Source: Clostridiales bacterium (GTDB lineage Bacteria > Bacillota > Clostridia > Lachnospirales > JAQSXR01). From it: a stretch of DNA of 64,000 bases. The stretch lies in assembly GCA_029256575.1 (NCBI GenBank), contig JAQSXR010000021.1, positions 17,125-81,124 on the forward strand, read 5' to 3'. Below are positions 1-9,234 of the stretch, one piece after another (positions within the stretch are counted from its first letter, which is position 1; each line of letters begins with the position of its first letter). Both the position numbers and the translations under genes were made by a program. The notes under the pieces were generated by a model. The model was not told the DNA's origin. It worked only from the letters and a program-made list of their open reading frames with translations, and searched no databases.

Positions 1-42
1 TCAGAAATAAAATTTGATGAATTTACTGAAAAATATGATTAA
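1..42 (+). CDS. C-terminal tail of an upstream gene (partial)
   Basis: The first 42 bases read as an open frame ending SEIKFDEFTEKYD and a TAA stop, so the window probably opens inside the last codons of a plus-strand gene. The product cannot be identified from 13 residues. The promoter-like sequence before veg lies downstream of this stop, which fits the end of one transcription unit. Confidence 0.4.
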   Translation, partial: SEIKFDEFTEKYD

Positions 43-85
43 ATCTTCAATTTATAGGCAATCATTTATATTAGGATTAATGTTG

Positions 86-114
86 TTGACCAAAAATAAT
101 AAATGTGGTATAAT
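86..114 (+). promoter_or_regulatory. SigA-type promoter of veg
   Basis: TTGACC (86-91) and TATAAT (109-114) are separated by exactly 17 bases and lie about 30 bases before the veg start codon. This matches the vegetative sigma consensus well. Confidence 0.75.
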
Positions 115-145
115 AGAATTACTAATATGGAAATGAGGGTTAATT

Positions 146-391
146 ATGATTGAAAAAAAAGATATAGATCATGTTAAAGTTACCATGGACAGGCATATTG
201 GGCATCGTGTGAAGATCAGAGCAAACAAAGGTAGAAAAAAAGTCGTTATTCGAGAAGGAATTATATTCCAAACGTATCCAAGTATTTTTATTGTAAAAGT
301 AAATAGCAAACAATCCGATGTTGAAAGATGCATATCTTTTAGTTATACAGATATTTTAACAAAGAATATTCAACTTTCATTGTGTCAATAG
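146..391 (+). CDS. veg: Veg family protein (DUF1021)
   Basis: This 81-residue basic protein has the hallmarks of the Veg family: its usual length, a G(H/R)RV-type stretch near residue 20, and RKKVVIREGIIFQTYPSIFIVKV, followed by a serine/tyrosine-rich end (SFSYTDILT). Veg is a small, strongly expressed Firmicute protein linked to biofilm formation and spore outgrowth in Bacillus; its biochemical role is not settled. It has its own good promoter and stands alone before the sipL-like gene, and veg is often found close to ispE, as here. Start: ATG after a GAGGG-type ribosome binding site. Confidence 0.85.
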   Translation: MIEKKDIDHVKVTMDRHIGHRVKIRANKGRKKVVIREGIIFQTYPSIFIVKVNSKQSDVERCISFSYTDILTKNIQLSLCQ

Positions 392-447
392 GAATAATTA
401 GCCTCCGAACCTTAATATAATTAATAGAAAGGTTAGGAGGTATTATT

Positions 448-2016
448 ATGGAATTAATTAAACGTGATATTACTATGATAAAAACTAAGGCAAAGGCAAA
501 TATACAATTAACGCTAGATGACGATTTTAATGTACCAGATGTGAAACCAGATATTGATAAACTAATTGCAGAGCGTGCAGACATTAGAATTTCTAATAGT
601 GAGGCGTTTCAGGATAAGGTTCGCGTTCAAGGAGAATTAAGATTTACTGTTTTATATCTTGCAAGTGGAGACTCAAAACCAGTACATAGTATGTCAGGAA
701 CGATTCCTTTTGATGAACTAATTAACTTGGATGGGGTTAAAGGCGAGGACATTATTAGAGTAAGTAGTGAGGTAGAGGATTTAAATATTAATATTATTAA
801 TTCAAGAAAATTAAGTGTAAGGTCTGTTATTGGATTTAATTTCGTTGCAGAAGAAGAAAGTGTGAGTAATGTACTTACAGAGGTTGCTGGAGAAGAAGAT
901 GTTATGTCTATTTTTGAAAATGTACTTATTTCTCAAATGCAAGTTAATAAAAAAGACATACATAGAATTAAAACAGAAATTGCATTACCAAATAACAAAC
1001 CAAATATTATTCAAATATTATGGGATACTGTTGATTTGCGTAATATGGAAGCAAGAATTGTAGACGAAAGGGTCCAAATTAGGGGAGAACTTGCTTTATT
1101 TATCCTATATTTGGGAGACATCGAAGACAATGCAGTAGAAGCGGTTGAGTTTGAGGTTCCTATCAATGCAATGATAGATTGTGTTGGATGCAGAGAAGAA
1201 ATGATACCGAAAGTAAATGTTACCGTTCAAGAAAAGAGTATTGAAGTTATACCAGATAGTGATGGAGAAGATAGACTTTTAGATGTTGAAGTAGTGTTAG
1301 AACTTGATATGAAAGCCTATGACCAAGAAGAGGTTGAAATAGTTAAAGATGTATATAGTCCTTCTATGGATCTTCAATTAGCCAAAAAAGATGTAGTTTT
1401 TGAAAACATATTAATAAAAAATAATACACAGACAAAAATAAATTCAAAAGTAAATATTCGAAAAGGGGAACCGTTGATATTGCAAATTTGTAATTCTACA
1501 GCTACACCTCTTATTGATAATATAGAAATTGTAGAAAATGGACTAAATGTTGAAGGTGTCATGATGCTTCAGATTATGTATGTTGCTGAAGATGACAAGA
1601 AACCATTTGGTGTGATTAAAGAAAGCCTACCATTCAAGCAATTCGTTGAAGCCCGCGGAATGAATGAAGACATTATTTATGATATCATTCCAACTATTGC
1701 ATATATCAGTACAAATTTACTTGATAACTCAGAGGTTGAAGTAAAAGCAGGTATTGAATTAAGTTCATTGGTAATTAATAAAAATACAGTTAGTGTAATT
1801 TCCGACATTGATCAAAGACCATTAGACTTATCTTTACTACAAGAGTTCCCAAGTGTAGTAGCTTATGTTGTTAAAAAAGGTGATACATTATGGAATATAG
1901 CAAAGAGATATTACACAACAGTTGATGCAATAAAGAGATTAAATAACTTAGATAGTGACCTTATAAGACCTGGAGATAAATTAATAATTGTAAAAAATGT
2001 TGCAGGAGCTATGTAA
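448..2016 (+). CDS. sipL: SipL-like spore coat morphogenesis protein (SPOCS/DUF3794 repeats plus LysM)
   Basis: The 522-residue protein carries repeated beta-rich SPOCS (DUF3794) units through roughly residues 20-450 (repeated pattern of R.QGEL.....Y and PF......G) and a single C-terminal LysM domain (about 472-517, YVVKKGDTLWNIAKRYYTTVDAI). Length and domain order match SipL of Clostridioides difficile, which binds SpoIVA through the LysM region and anchors the coat to the forespore. The role here is inferred from that match. It starts at an ATG after GGAGG and is followed by a strong hairpin. It has no signal peptide, consistent with action in the mother-cell cytoplasm. Confidence 0.8.
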   Translation: MELIKRDITMIKTKAKANIQLTLDDDFNVPDVKPDIDKLIAERADIRISNSEAFQDKVRVQGELRFTVLYLASGDSKPVHSMSGTIPFDELINLDGVKGEDIIRVSSEVEDLNINIINSRKLSVRSVIGFNFVAEEESVSNVLTEVAGEEDVMSIFENVLISQMQVNKKDIHRIKTEIALPNNKPNIIQILWDTVDLRNMEARIVDERVQIRGELALFILYLGDIEDNAVEAVEFEVPINAMIDCVGCREEMIPKVNVTVQEKSIEVIPDSDGEDRLLDVEVVLELDMKAYDQEEVEIVKDVYSPSMDLQLAKKDVVFENILIKNNTQTKINSKVNIRKGEPLILQICNSTATPLIDNIEIVENGLNVEGVMMLQIMYVAEDDKKPFGVIKESLPFKQFVEARGMNEDIIYDIIPTIAYISTNLLDNSEVEVKAGIELSSLVINKNTVSVISDIDQRPLDLSLLQEFPSVVAYVVKKGDTLWNIAKRYYTTVDAIKRLNNLDSDLIRPGDKLIIVKNVAGAM

Positions 2017-2051
2017 GTATAAATTAAGATCAAGAAATAGCACTAATATAA

Positions 2052-2093
2052 TAGGAGGCGACTGAAAACCTAACGATTTTCAGTCGCCTCCTA
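2052..2093. terminator. Perfect 17-bp hairpin after sipL, terminator-like
   Basis: TAGGAGGCGACTGAAAA (2052-2068) pairs perfectly with 2077-2093 across an 8-base loop CCTAACGA. A U-tract is missing on the plus strand, so termination may be partial or on the other strand; an AT-rich TATTATATT follows on the minus strand. Confidence 0.6.
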
Positions 2094-2156
2094 CAAGTTT
2101 GGGTATATGTATATATAGGAACATAGATTAGTATCAATATAATAATGAAATGTTTC

Positions 2157-2185
2157 TTGAATTATATATGTGTATACAGTATAAT
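2157..2185 (+). promoter_or_regulatory. SigA-type promoter of ispE
   Basis: TTGAAT (2157-2162) and TATAAT (2180-2185) with a 17-base spacer, about 30 bases before the ispE ATG. Confidence 0.65.
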
Positions 2186-2214
2186 ATAAACATACAAAAT
2201 ACAAGGGTGAAGAT

Positions 2215-3081
2215 ATGAAACAAATACAATTGAGAGCACGTGCTAAGATTAATCTTGCATTAGATGTAGTCAGAAAAAGAGAAGATGGTTATCATGACTT
2301 AGAAATGATAATGCAGACAATTGATTTATATGACAAAATTTCTATTAAAAAAATTGTGTCTAATAAAATAATTATCAGGACTAATGTCAAAGGTTTGCCT
2401 GTTAATGAGAGTAATATTGTGTATAAAGCGGCAAAGTTACTTATTGATAAATTTTCAATTTCAAATGGTGTTTATATTTATATTGAGAAACATATACCGA
2501 TTGGATCAGGGATGGCTGGTGGAAGTACAGATGCAGCAGCAACCTTAAAAGGCATGAATACTCTTTTTGATTTAAATTTATCAGTAGAAGAATTAATGAA
2601 TTTAGGACTTGCATTGGGTGCGGATGTTCCATATTGTATACTTGGAGGGACAGCTTTAGCCAAAGGTATTGGCGAGCAATTAACTCAATTAGAAGATATG
2701 AAAAATTGCTTTGTCTTGATTGCAAAACCTTGGATAAGTGTATCGACTAAATTAGTATTTACAAATTTAAATATAAATGATATAAAAGTACACCCAGATG
2801 TTGAGGGGATGGTTGAAGCAATTAGTCAAAAAGACTATCCTGGTGTAATTAGTCGACTTGGAAATGTACTTGAACTTGTTACGATTGCGAAATATCCGAT
2901 AATTGGAGATATAAAGCACAAGCTTAATTGTTTGGGTGCGGATGGAGTATTAATGAGTGGAAGTGGGTCCACAGTGTTTGGCTTGTTTACAGATAAAGCA
3001 GTAGCGCATAAGGCTTATACTGCAATGAGAAATGATAACAAGGCAAAGACAGTATATCTAACCAAGCTATATAATAATTAA
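2215..3081 (+). CDS. ispE: 4-diphosphocytidyl-2-C-methyl-D-erythritol kinase
   Basis: A GHMP-family kinase of the usual IspE length (288 aa). It phosphorylates the 2-hydroxyl of CDP-methylerythritol in the non-mevalonate isoprenoid pathway in the cytoplasm. Visible signs are the N-terminal RARAKINLALDVVRKREDGYHDLEMIMQ block, the ATP-binding loop PIGSGMAGGSTDAAATL (about residues 94-110) and the C-terminal GADGVLMSGSGSTVFGLF GHMP motif. Start: ATG after AAGGGTG. It has its own promoter, and a GntR gene follows 50 bp later, probably on the same transcript. Confidence 0.95.
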   Translation: MKQIQLRARAKINLALDVVRKREDGYHDLEMIMQTIDLYDKISIKKIVSNKIIIRTNVKGLPVNESNIVYKAAKLLIDKFSISNGVYIYIEKHIPIGSGMAGGSTDAAATLKGMNTLFDLNLSVEELMNLGLALGADVPYCILGGTALAKGIGEQLTQLEDMKNCFVLIAKPWISVSTKLVFTNLNINDIKVHPDVEGMVEAISQKDYPGVISRLGNVLELVTIAKYPIIGDIKHKLNCLGADGVLMSGSGSTVFGLFTDKAVAHKAYTAMRNDNKAKTVYLTKLYNN

Positions 3082-3133
3082 GAAAGTAATTAGTGAAAAG
3101 ATAATAATAAGAGGGATAAAGGGAGGGCTTACT

Positions 3134-3814
3134 ATGCAAGATAACTTGAAAGTAAATTTAAATGATTACTTACCACTACGGGACGTGGTGTTTAACACTT
3201 TAAGGCAGGCAATTCTAAAAGGTGAATTAGCACCTGGCGAGAGATTGATGGAAAAGCAACTTGCTGATAGAATGGGTGTAAGTAGAACCCCAATAAGAGA
3301 AGCGATTCGTAAACTGGAGCTAGAAGGGTTAGTTGTTATGATTGCCAGAAAAGGCGCAGAAGTAGCTCGTATTACGGAAAAGGATTTAAAGGATGTATTA
3401 GAAGTTAGATGTGCATTAGAAGAGCTAGCTGTTAAAATAGCATGCGATAAGATGTCTGATAAAAACGTTGCTAGACTTCGTAAAACGATAGAAGATTTTA
3501 AAGAAGCAGTGATTAAGAAAAATGTTGGTAAGATTATTGATAAAGATGTTGAATTTCATGACATAATCTTTGAATCAACTGAGAATGATAAATTAATACA
3601 GATAGTAAATAATTTAAGGGAGCAATTTTATCGATATAGAGTGGAACATATAAGAAAGTCAACGGATCATTCAGAGTTATTGGCGGAGCATTTAGAAATT
3701 GTAAAGGCGATATCTGAAAAGAATGTTAAAGTTGCCATGGAGGCTGCAAGAGCACACATAATTAACCAAGAAACTACAGTGATTGGTTTTATTAATAAAA
3801 ATAAAATTGAATAA
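3134..3814 (+). CDS. GntR-family regulator, FadR subfamily (FCD domain)
   Basis: 226 aa. An N-terminal winged helix (about residues 14-80; GVSRTPIREAIRKLELEGLV is the recognition region) is followed by an all-alpha FCD ligand-binding domain (about 90-215). His residues at FHDIIFE, AEHLEIV and ARAHI are placed as in metal-binding FCD proteins. The family represses or activates metabolic genes in response to small carboxylates or similar ligands; the target is not evident. It follows ispE closely and ends in a good terminator. Regulators of this type are frequently found next to ispE in clostridia. Confidence 0.88.
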   Translation: MQDNLKVNLNDYLPLRDVVFNTLRQAILKGELAPGERLMEKQLADRMGVSRTPIREAIRKLELEGLVVMIARKGAEVARITEKDLKDVLEVRCALEELAVKIACDKMSDKNVARLRKTIEDFKEAVIKKNVGKIIDKDVEFHDIIFESTENDKLIQIVNNLREQFYRYRVEHIRKSTDHSELLAEHLEIVKAISEKNVKVAMEAARAHIINQETTVIGFINKNKIE

Positions 3815-3850
3815 TTATGTAATTTTTTAACCATACTAATTGCAGAATAT

Positions 3851-3879
3851 AAGAATAGGCTTAGGCTTATTCTTTTTTT
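3851..3879 (+). terminator. Intrinsic terminator after the FadR-type gene
   Basis: AAGAATAGGC and GCTTATTCTT form a 10-bp stem (one wobble pair) with a 4-base loop and a run of T on the plus strand. Confidence 0.8.
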
Positions 3880-3894
3880 ATTGAGGTGACTTGA

Positions 3895-5412
3895 ATGGTT
3901 GAAAAACGTATGTTGTCAAAGGACTTAGATACTAATATTGCGATAATACAAGAAATATTTGTTGACTGTCAAGATTTAGTATGCAAAAAATTCCCAATTG
4001 GAAAAGATTTGTCAATACAAGTATATGCTCTATATTTTGATGTAATGGTAGATAGAGATGCAATAGAGAATACGATAATTAAGAATTTTATATCGGAAGG
4101 TAGAATTATCTATGAAGGAGTAGATGCAAAATCAGATTCTGAGAAATATAATTATGTTAATAGTGGAGCAATTGCAACGATTGATAAAAAGGAAGTAGAA
4201 AGTATTGATGAAATAATTTCCGCAGTAACATCTGGGGATACCGCGATACTAGTAGAAGGGGAAGCAAAATGCATTATTGTTGCAACTAAGAAATTCCCTA
4301 CTAGGGGTATTAGTGAACCAGACAATGAAGTTGTTGTTCGTGGATCAAAAGATGGGTTTACCGAAATTTATAGAATGAACACAGTACTTATCAGAAGGAG
4401 GATAAGAGATCCAAGGCTAAAATTGAAGCAATTTGAAGTTGGGGTACGTTCAAAAACGACAGTTGGAATTATGTATATGAAAGATTTAGCGAGAGATAGT
4501 GTGGTCAGTGAAGTTGAGAAAAACATTAAATCATTTGAGATAGACGCCATCTTAGATAGCGGAATGCTTGAACAATTAATAGAAGATAAAGGATATTCTC
4601 CATTTCCTCAAGTGCAAGCTACACAACGGCCAGATAAAACCGCTAGTGCATTGTTAGAAGGAAGGGTAGCACTTATCGTAGATAACTCTCCATTTGCATT
4701 AATCGTACCTGCCACTCTAAATTGTTTTTTACAAGCTTCGGATGATTATTACTCTCGATGGGGAATAATGGCACTAACAAGAATAATTCGATATATAGCA
4801 GCAGTAATTGCTGTATTACTTCCGGGCATATATGTTGCAGTTACGACATTTCATACAGCAATACTTCCAACTACATTAGCACTATCATTTGCAACGGCGA
4901 GGGAAGGTGTACCATTCCCAGCAGCGTTAGAAGTCTTAATTATGGAAGTTGCATTTGAGCTATTAAGAGAAGCTGGAATAAGGCTCCCAGGGTCAATTGG
5001 AAGCACAATTGGTATCGTTGGTGGGCTTATCGTCGGTCAGGCTGCAGTAACAGCAAATTTAGTCAGCCCAATTATAGTTATTATAGTTGCATTAACCGCA
5101 ATCTGCAGTTTTGCTATTCCAAATGAAGAATTAACAGCAGCAATAAGAATTACGAAATTTTTCATTTTAATTTTATCAGCCTTCTTAGGGTTCTACGGAT
5201 TCTGGTTAGGAGTTATAGCAGTACTAATTCATTTGTCTACATTAACAAGTTACGGTTTCCCATACCTTATGCCTTTTATAGCAGGCAGTATTGATAATTA
5301 TAATGATTTAGAAGATAGTTTATTTAGGATGCCATTTCGTAAGATGAAAAAAAGACCAATATTTACAAAAGAAAATGCTAGAGTAAGATTTAGAGATAAG
5401 AAAAAAGGGTGA
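3895..5412 (+). CDS. Spore germination receptor subunit A (GerA/GerKA family)
   Basis: The 505-aa protein has a soluble N-terminal region (about 1-265) and a membrane domain (about 270-460) with the conserved PFALIVPATLNCFLQASDDYYSRW stretch at their junction, followed by several hydrophobic helices and a basic C-terminal tail. This is the layout of GerAA/GerKA subunits of nutrient germinant receptors in the spore inner membrane. It heads a gerA-gerB-gerC operon: gerB follows after 4 bp and gerC overlaps gerB. Start: ATG preceded by GAGGTG. The germinant cannot be inferred. Confidence 0.92.
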   Translation: MVEKRMLSKDLDTNIAIIQEIFVDCQDLVCKKFPIGKDLSIQVYALYFDVMVDRDAIENTIIKNFISEGRIIYEGVDAKSDSEKYNYVNSGAIATIDKKEVESIDEIISAVTSGDTAILVEGEAKCIIVATKKFPTRGISEPDNEVVVRGSKDGFTEIYRMNTVLIRRRIRDPRLKLKQFEVGVRSKTTVGIMYMKDLARDSVVSEVEKNIKSFEIDAILDSGMLEQLIEDKGYSPFPQVQATQRPDKTASALLEGRVALIVDNSPFALIVPATLNCFLQASDDYYSRWGIMALTRIIRYIAAVIAVLLPGIYVAVTTFHTAILPTTLALSFATAREGVPFPAALEVLIMEVAFELLREAGIRLPGSIGSTIGIVGGLIVGQAAVTANLVSPIIVIIVALTAICSFAIPNEELTAAIRITKFFILILSAFLGFYGFWLGVIAVLIHLSTLTSYGFPYLMPFIAGSIDNYNDLEDSLFRMPFRKMKKRPIFTKENARVRFRDKKKG

Positions 5413-5416
5413 TAAA

Positions 5417-6514
5417 TTGTTCTCGATAAATAATAAAATATCCAGTAGACAAATTAAAATGATATCAATTATAGAAGTATTTAGTACAGCTAGCTTACTA
5501 TTACCCAAATTGGTTATAGAGACAACCGGTACATTAGGTTGGGCGCCTATCGTAATAGGTAGTATAGGAATACTATTATATGGCTTACTAATACAAAAAG
5601 TAACATCGAAAATTGAAAGTGGGTTTGTTGCTTTTGCGAGATCTCTACTCGGAAAATTTTTAGGTACGATTGTTGCCTTGGTTTTTATAATAAAATTAAT
5701 ATTTGCAGTTGTTTTTGTACTTTCGCTATTTACAAAAATCATTAATATTTCTTTGCTACCATTAACTCCTTCATGGGTTATCATTTTTTGCATGTTAGTC
5801 GTTAGTTCTTGGTGTGCATGCAAAGGGCTTGAAGTCAGAGCTAGAATAACAGAAATATTATTTTGGATTATTATCATTCCAATTGTTTTAATTTTATTAC
5901 TCGCAATACCAGAATTAAAACTAGATGAGATAGTAGGAAAATCAGATGCAGGGGTAATCGATGTTATAAAAGGAAGTTATTTTACTTTTATGATTTGTTC
6001 AGCAATCGAATTGTTTTTATTTACTGCGCCATACGCAGAGAAAAAAAAGGACAATCGAAAATCAATTGTACGTATCGTTATAACAATCGCAGTACTAAAC
6101 ATTGCGCTATATCTAACAACGGTTGGATTATTTGGAGTTAACGGAACCCTAAGACTTGAAATCCCAACATTAAATATAATGCAGAATGTTAAGCTGCCAG
6201 GATCATTAATAGAAAGAATGGATGCGCTAATGATTTCATTTTGGATATTAAGTATATTTTCTGTCACGAATGCGTATATATTCCACTTAGCGACTATAAC
6301 AAAGGAAATGTTCAAGAATGGGAAACAAGAACTAATTTGCGGTTTATATGGAATTATTATTTTTGGAATTACGTTCTTTATAAAGGATTATGAAAGTATG
6401 AATAAATTATTTCCTCTATATATGAGTTACTTTGGAATGCCAATAACAGTGGTAATTATGATTATTATTGGTATTACGTTACTAATAAAGGGGGATAAAG
6501 TATGCGACAAATAA
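5417..6514 (+). CDS. Spore germination permease subunit B (GerAB/GerKB family)
   Basis: 365 aa with about ten hydrophobic segments, beginning KISSRQIKMISIIEVFSTASLLLPK, the usual opening of the GerAB family within the amino acid/polyamine transporter superfamily. Subunit B is the candidate germinant-binding component of the receptor. Start: TTG at 5417 preceded by AAAGGGTGATAAA, giving the expected N terminus; only 4 bp separate it from gerA, suggesting translational coupling. Its 3' end overlaps gerC by 13 bp. Confidence 0.9.
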   Translation: MFSINNKISSRQIKMISIIEVFSTASLLLPKLVIETTGTLGWAPIVIGSIGILLYGLLIQKVTSKIESGFVAFARSLLGKFLGTIVALVFIIKLIFAVVFVLSLFTKIINISLLPLTPSWVIIFCMLVVSSWCACKGLEVRARITEILFWIIIIPIVLILLLAIPELKLDEIVGKSDAGVIDVIKGSYFTFMICSAIELFLFTAPYAEKKKDNRKSIVRIVITIAVLNIALYLTTVGLFGVNGTLRLEIPTLNIMQNVKLPGSLIERMDALMISFWILSIFSVTNAYIFHLATITKEMFKNGKQELICGLYGIIIFGITFFIKDYESMNKLFPLYMSYFGMPITVVIMIIIGITLLIKGDKVCDK

Positions 6515-7122
6515 AATTATTCATTGTAATTGTAATCGCATTATTGCTATCGGGGTGTTGGGACAAAATTGAAATGGAAAACAAAGCTCTTGTTCTAGCA
6601 TTGGGGATTGATTTTGACGGAGATTATTATAATTTTACGTATGCAGTTGGAAATAATTCTAAACCAGAAGAATCCGAAGATACACCAACCCCTTCTGAGG
6701 GTAGTGATTTAATTAAAATAAAAGCAATGGCATTGGAAAATGCAAATGCAAGGTATATGAAAGAAACACCGAGACAACCCAATTTTGAACATTTAAAAAT
6801 TATAGTAATTGGAGAGGCATTATATAATAATCAGGAAAAATTAGAGGAAATACTATTAGAAATCGAACAAAATTACGAAATTGCACGAACTGTCTTTGTC
6901 TTTACAACGGATGGAGACGCCAATCCAATTATGGGTTTAGAAAAGAACATTGACGGCCCAATTGGATTGTATATTAGAAAAATAATAGAGAATAATGCAA
7001 AAGTAATTAGTATTAAAACAGTAAAGTTAGATGTATTATTAAGTTCCATCGGAGAAGAAGGAACAAGTTCAGTAGAATTACCTAAGATTTTATTTGCGGA
7101 TGACAAACCAATATTGCAATAA
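6502..7122 (+). pseudogene. Truncated Ger(x)C germination lipoprotein
   Basis: This encodes a lipoprotein signal (LLLSGCWDKIEMENKALVLALGIDFD; lipobox LSGC, Cys19) and the first domain of a GerAC-type subunit, including NFEHLKIIVIGEALY. It stops at residue 206, whereas the family is usually about 370-400 residues. The expected continuation after the LPKI..... segment (the GAAVF-type start of the next domain) is missing. The stop codon lies 2 bp before a 177-bp palindromic element, and convergent spoIIR begins just beyond, so the 3' half seems to have been lost. The remaining domain may or may not support germination. Confidence 0.8.
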
Positions 7123-7124
7123 AT

Positions 7125-7301
7125 AAATAGCGATCCATATATATATTGATTTTGATGCCTTGTCTTCAAGTGTTTCATAATTACAAGTTTTAGGCTTATG
7201 AAAAAGCTGACTTTGATCACTTTTTCATAGGATCTTGTAAGAAATAAAATCACCACTTTTGATGGGCATTGCATTATCAATATATATATGGGTCGCTATT
7301 T
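7125..7301. repeat. 177-bp imperfect palindrome (MITE-like) replacing the gerC 3' end
   Basis: The ends are inverted repeats: AAATAGCGATCCATATATAT on the left matches AAATAGCGACCCATATATAT read from the right end on the other strand, and the match runs about 26 bp. Further nested pairs continue inward (GATGCC/GGGCAT, TTACAAG/CTTGTAA and TATGAAAAAG/CTTTTTCATA), so most of the element can fold into one long hairpin. No ORF lies inside. It sits between convergent gerC and spoIIR and could act as a bidirectional terminator, but its size suggests a mobile-element remnant. Confidence 0.75.
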
Positions 7302-7322
7302 GTTACTCTTGAAACGTGTAAA

Positions 7323-7946
7323 TTACTTAAAAATATTAAATAGTTCGAGAAACTTAAATTTAATTTTAATTTTTGAGGTTCCGGAGAGCAATGCGTTATA
7401 TTCGTCTACAGTCAGGATCGTTTCAAGCTTTTGTTTTGATTCATCCGGTACAATATTTAAAGTCGCATCGATAAAACAAAGAGATGGAAAGAGTACACAC
7501 CACCAGTTCTTCCCCTCTGATTTGCCGATTTGAATACGAAGTGCTTCGTATTTACCAGCAGGGAAAATCATATCTCCATACATTTTTGTTGGAAAATAAG
7601 TTTCTTCAAGGGATACACTGACACTATAAGAATAACCATTTTCATTGATTACTTCTTTTGCTAGATTTTCTATGTATTGCATGTTATCAATAAGTATAAG
7701 TCTACTTTCTTCAATGTTTGAAGAATCTCTTAATAGGAATTGCATATTTTGTACTACTTTGTCTTTCACTTTTAACTTAAGTGCCTGATCAGATTCGCTA
7801 TCGCTATTTGCTAAGCAATGAAAGCGTATTATTTTTTTTGCTATACCCTCTTGAATATCATTAGCGGACACACTATTTTTATTAGCTAATATAGAAATCA
7901 AAAGAGAAACTAACACAATTATTGCGATTACTTTATTTTTTTTCAT
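7323..7946 (-). CDS. spoIIR: Stage II sporulation protein R
   Basis: A 207-aa secreted protein: an N-terminal signal/anchor (residues 5-28), then the SpoIIR domain with IIRFHCLANSDSESDQALKLKVKDKV and the C-terminal GDMIFPAGKYEALRIQIGKSEGKNWWCVLFPSLCF, both characteristic. In the family SpoIIR is made in the forespore under SigF and activates the SpoIIGA protease across the septum so that pro-SigE is processed in the mother cell. It is a single-gene unit, convergent to the ger operon and divergent from ddl. Start: ATG after AAGGAGTGAG. Confidence 0.93.
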   Translation of the reverse strand: MKKNKVIAIIVLVSLLISILANKNSVSANDIQEGIAKKIIRFHCLANSDSESDQALKLKVKDKVVQNMQFLLRDSSNIEESRLILIDNMQYIENLAKEVINENGYSYSVSVSLEETYFPTKMYGDMIFPAGKYEALRIQIGKSEGKNWWCVLFPSLCFIDATLNIVPDESKQKLETILTVDEYNALLSGTSKIKIKFKFLELFNIFK

Positions 7947-8160
7947 ATTCTCACTCCTTATAAATAATTATTAACAGAATTTTATAAGATATACATATAG
8001 TGAGAAAACTTATTCGAAATTATGTACATAAAACAATACAAGAACAATTGAAGCGTTAAAAAGCTTGAATATTTTGCATATAAATAGTAAAATGAGTAGG
8101 AATAAGCAACATGCATAAAGAATACAATAAAGTAAATGTAACGTAGGAAAGAGGACAAAT

Positions 8161-9222
8161 ATGAATAAAAAAACGATTGTAGTTTTGTTTGGCGGACAAT
8201 CATCCGAACACGATGTTTCTTGTGTGTCAGCGACAACTGTTATAAATAATATAGATATAAATAAATACAATGTTGTTAAAGTTGGAATTACCAAAGAAGG
8301 TAAATGGTTACTTCATGAGGGAACAACAGAACAAATGAAAAATGGCGAGTGGAAGAATTCTTCCATAGAAGCAATAATATCTCCAAATGCAGTAAATAAA
8401 GAAGTAATTTTGAATGAAAGTGGAATATTCACTACAATGAAGATTGATATGGTTTACCCAGTGCTTCATGGTTTGTATGGTGAAGACGGGACAGTTCAAG
8501 GGCTTCTTGAATTGGCTAAGATTCCATATGTAGGATGTGGTGTACTTTCATCAAGTGTTTCTATGGATAAACTATATACAAAAATAATCGTTGATACATT
8601 AAATATAAGACAAGCAAAATATGTTGGTGTTCGTAAGGATGAATTAGTGCATATTGAACGTGTAATCGAAGAGATTGAAGCCAAATTACAATACCCAGTA
8701 TTCGTAAAGCCGGCAAATGCAGGTTCATCTGTAGGTGTAACAAAAGCGCATAATCAAGAGGAACTAGTGAAGGGATTAAATGTAGCTGCATTGCATGACA
8801 GAAAGATATTAGTAGAAGAAACAATCGTTGGAAGAGAGATCGAGTGCGCGATATTAGGCGGATATAATCCTGAGGCTTCTGTATTGGGAGAAGTATTAGC
8901 AGCAGCAGAATTTTATGATTATGATGCGAAATATAATAATGTGGAGTCAAAGACAGTAATTAATCCAGAAATGGATAGTGATGTAATAGAAAAAGTTAGA
9001 AGTGCGGCTATTGATATATTTAGAGCAGTAGATGGTTATGGAGAATCAAGGGTAGACTTCTTTGTTGAAAAAGATACAAATGAAGTAGTGTTTAATGAAA
9101 TTAATACTTTGCCAGGTTTCACAGGTATAAGTATGTATCCTATGCTATGGAGTGCATCAGGTGTTGATATTAAAGAACTTGTTGATAGACTTATTGATTT
9201 AGCATTTGAGAGAAATGCCTAG
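8161..9222 (+). CDS. ddl: D-alanine--D-alanine ligase
   Basis: 353 aa, cytoplasmic ATP-grasp enzyme joining two D-Ala residues for peptidoglycan precursor synthesis. Visible signs: FGGQSSEHDVSCVSA at the N terminus, HGLYGEDGTVQGLLEL and YVGCGVLSSSVSMDK, FVKPANAGSSVGV in the central ATP-grasp region, and the metal-binding VVFNEINTLPGFT near the end. Start: ATG after AAGAGGAC. murI starts 12 bp after the stop, so ddl and murI are probably cotranscribed. A possible promoter (TTGAAT, 17 bp, TAAAAT) lies about 70-100 bp upstream. Confidence 0.94.
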   Translation: MNKKTIVVLFGGQSSEHDVSCVSATTVINNIDINKYNVVKVGITKEGKWLLHEGTTEQMKNGEWKNSSIEAIISPNAVNKEVILNESGIFTTMKIDMVYPVLHGLYGEDGTVQGLLELAKIPYVGCGVLSSSVSMDKLYTKIIVDTLNIRQAKYVGVRKDELVHIERVIEEIEAKLQYPVFVKPANAGSSVGVTKAHNQEELVKGLNVAALHDRKILVEETIVGREIECAILGGYNPEASVLGEVLAAAEFYDYDAKYNNVESKTVINPEMDSDVIEKVRSAAIDIFRAVDGYGESRVDFFVEKDTNEVVFNEINTLPGFTGISMYPMLWSASGVDIKELVDRLIDLAFERNA

Positions 9223-9234
9223 GGAGGAAATGCT

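Noticed and set aside
5320-5877. Minus-strand 185-aa ORF over gerA/gerB
   Set aside because: Antisense to clear germinant receptor coding sequence; no supporting signal.
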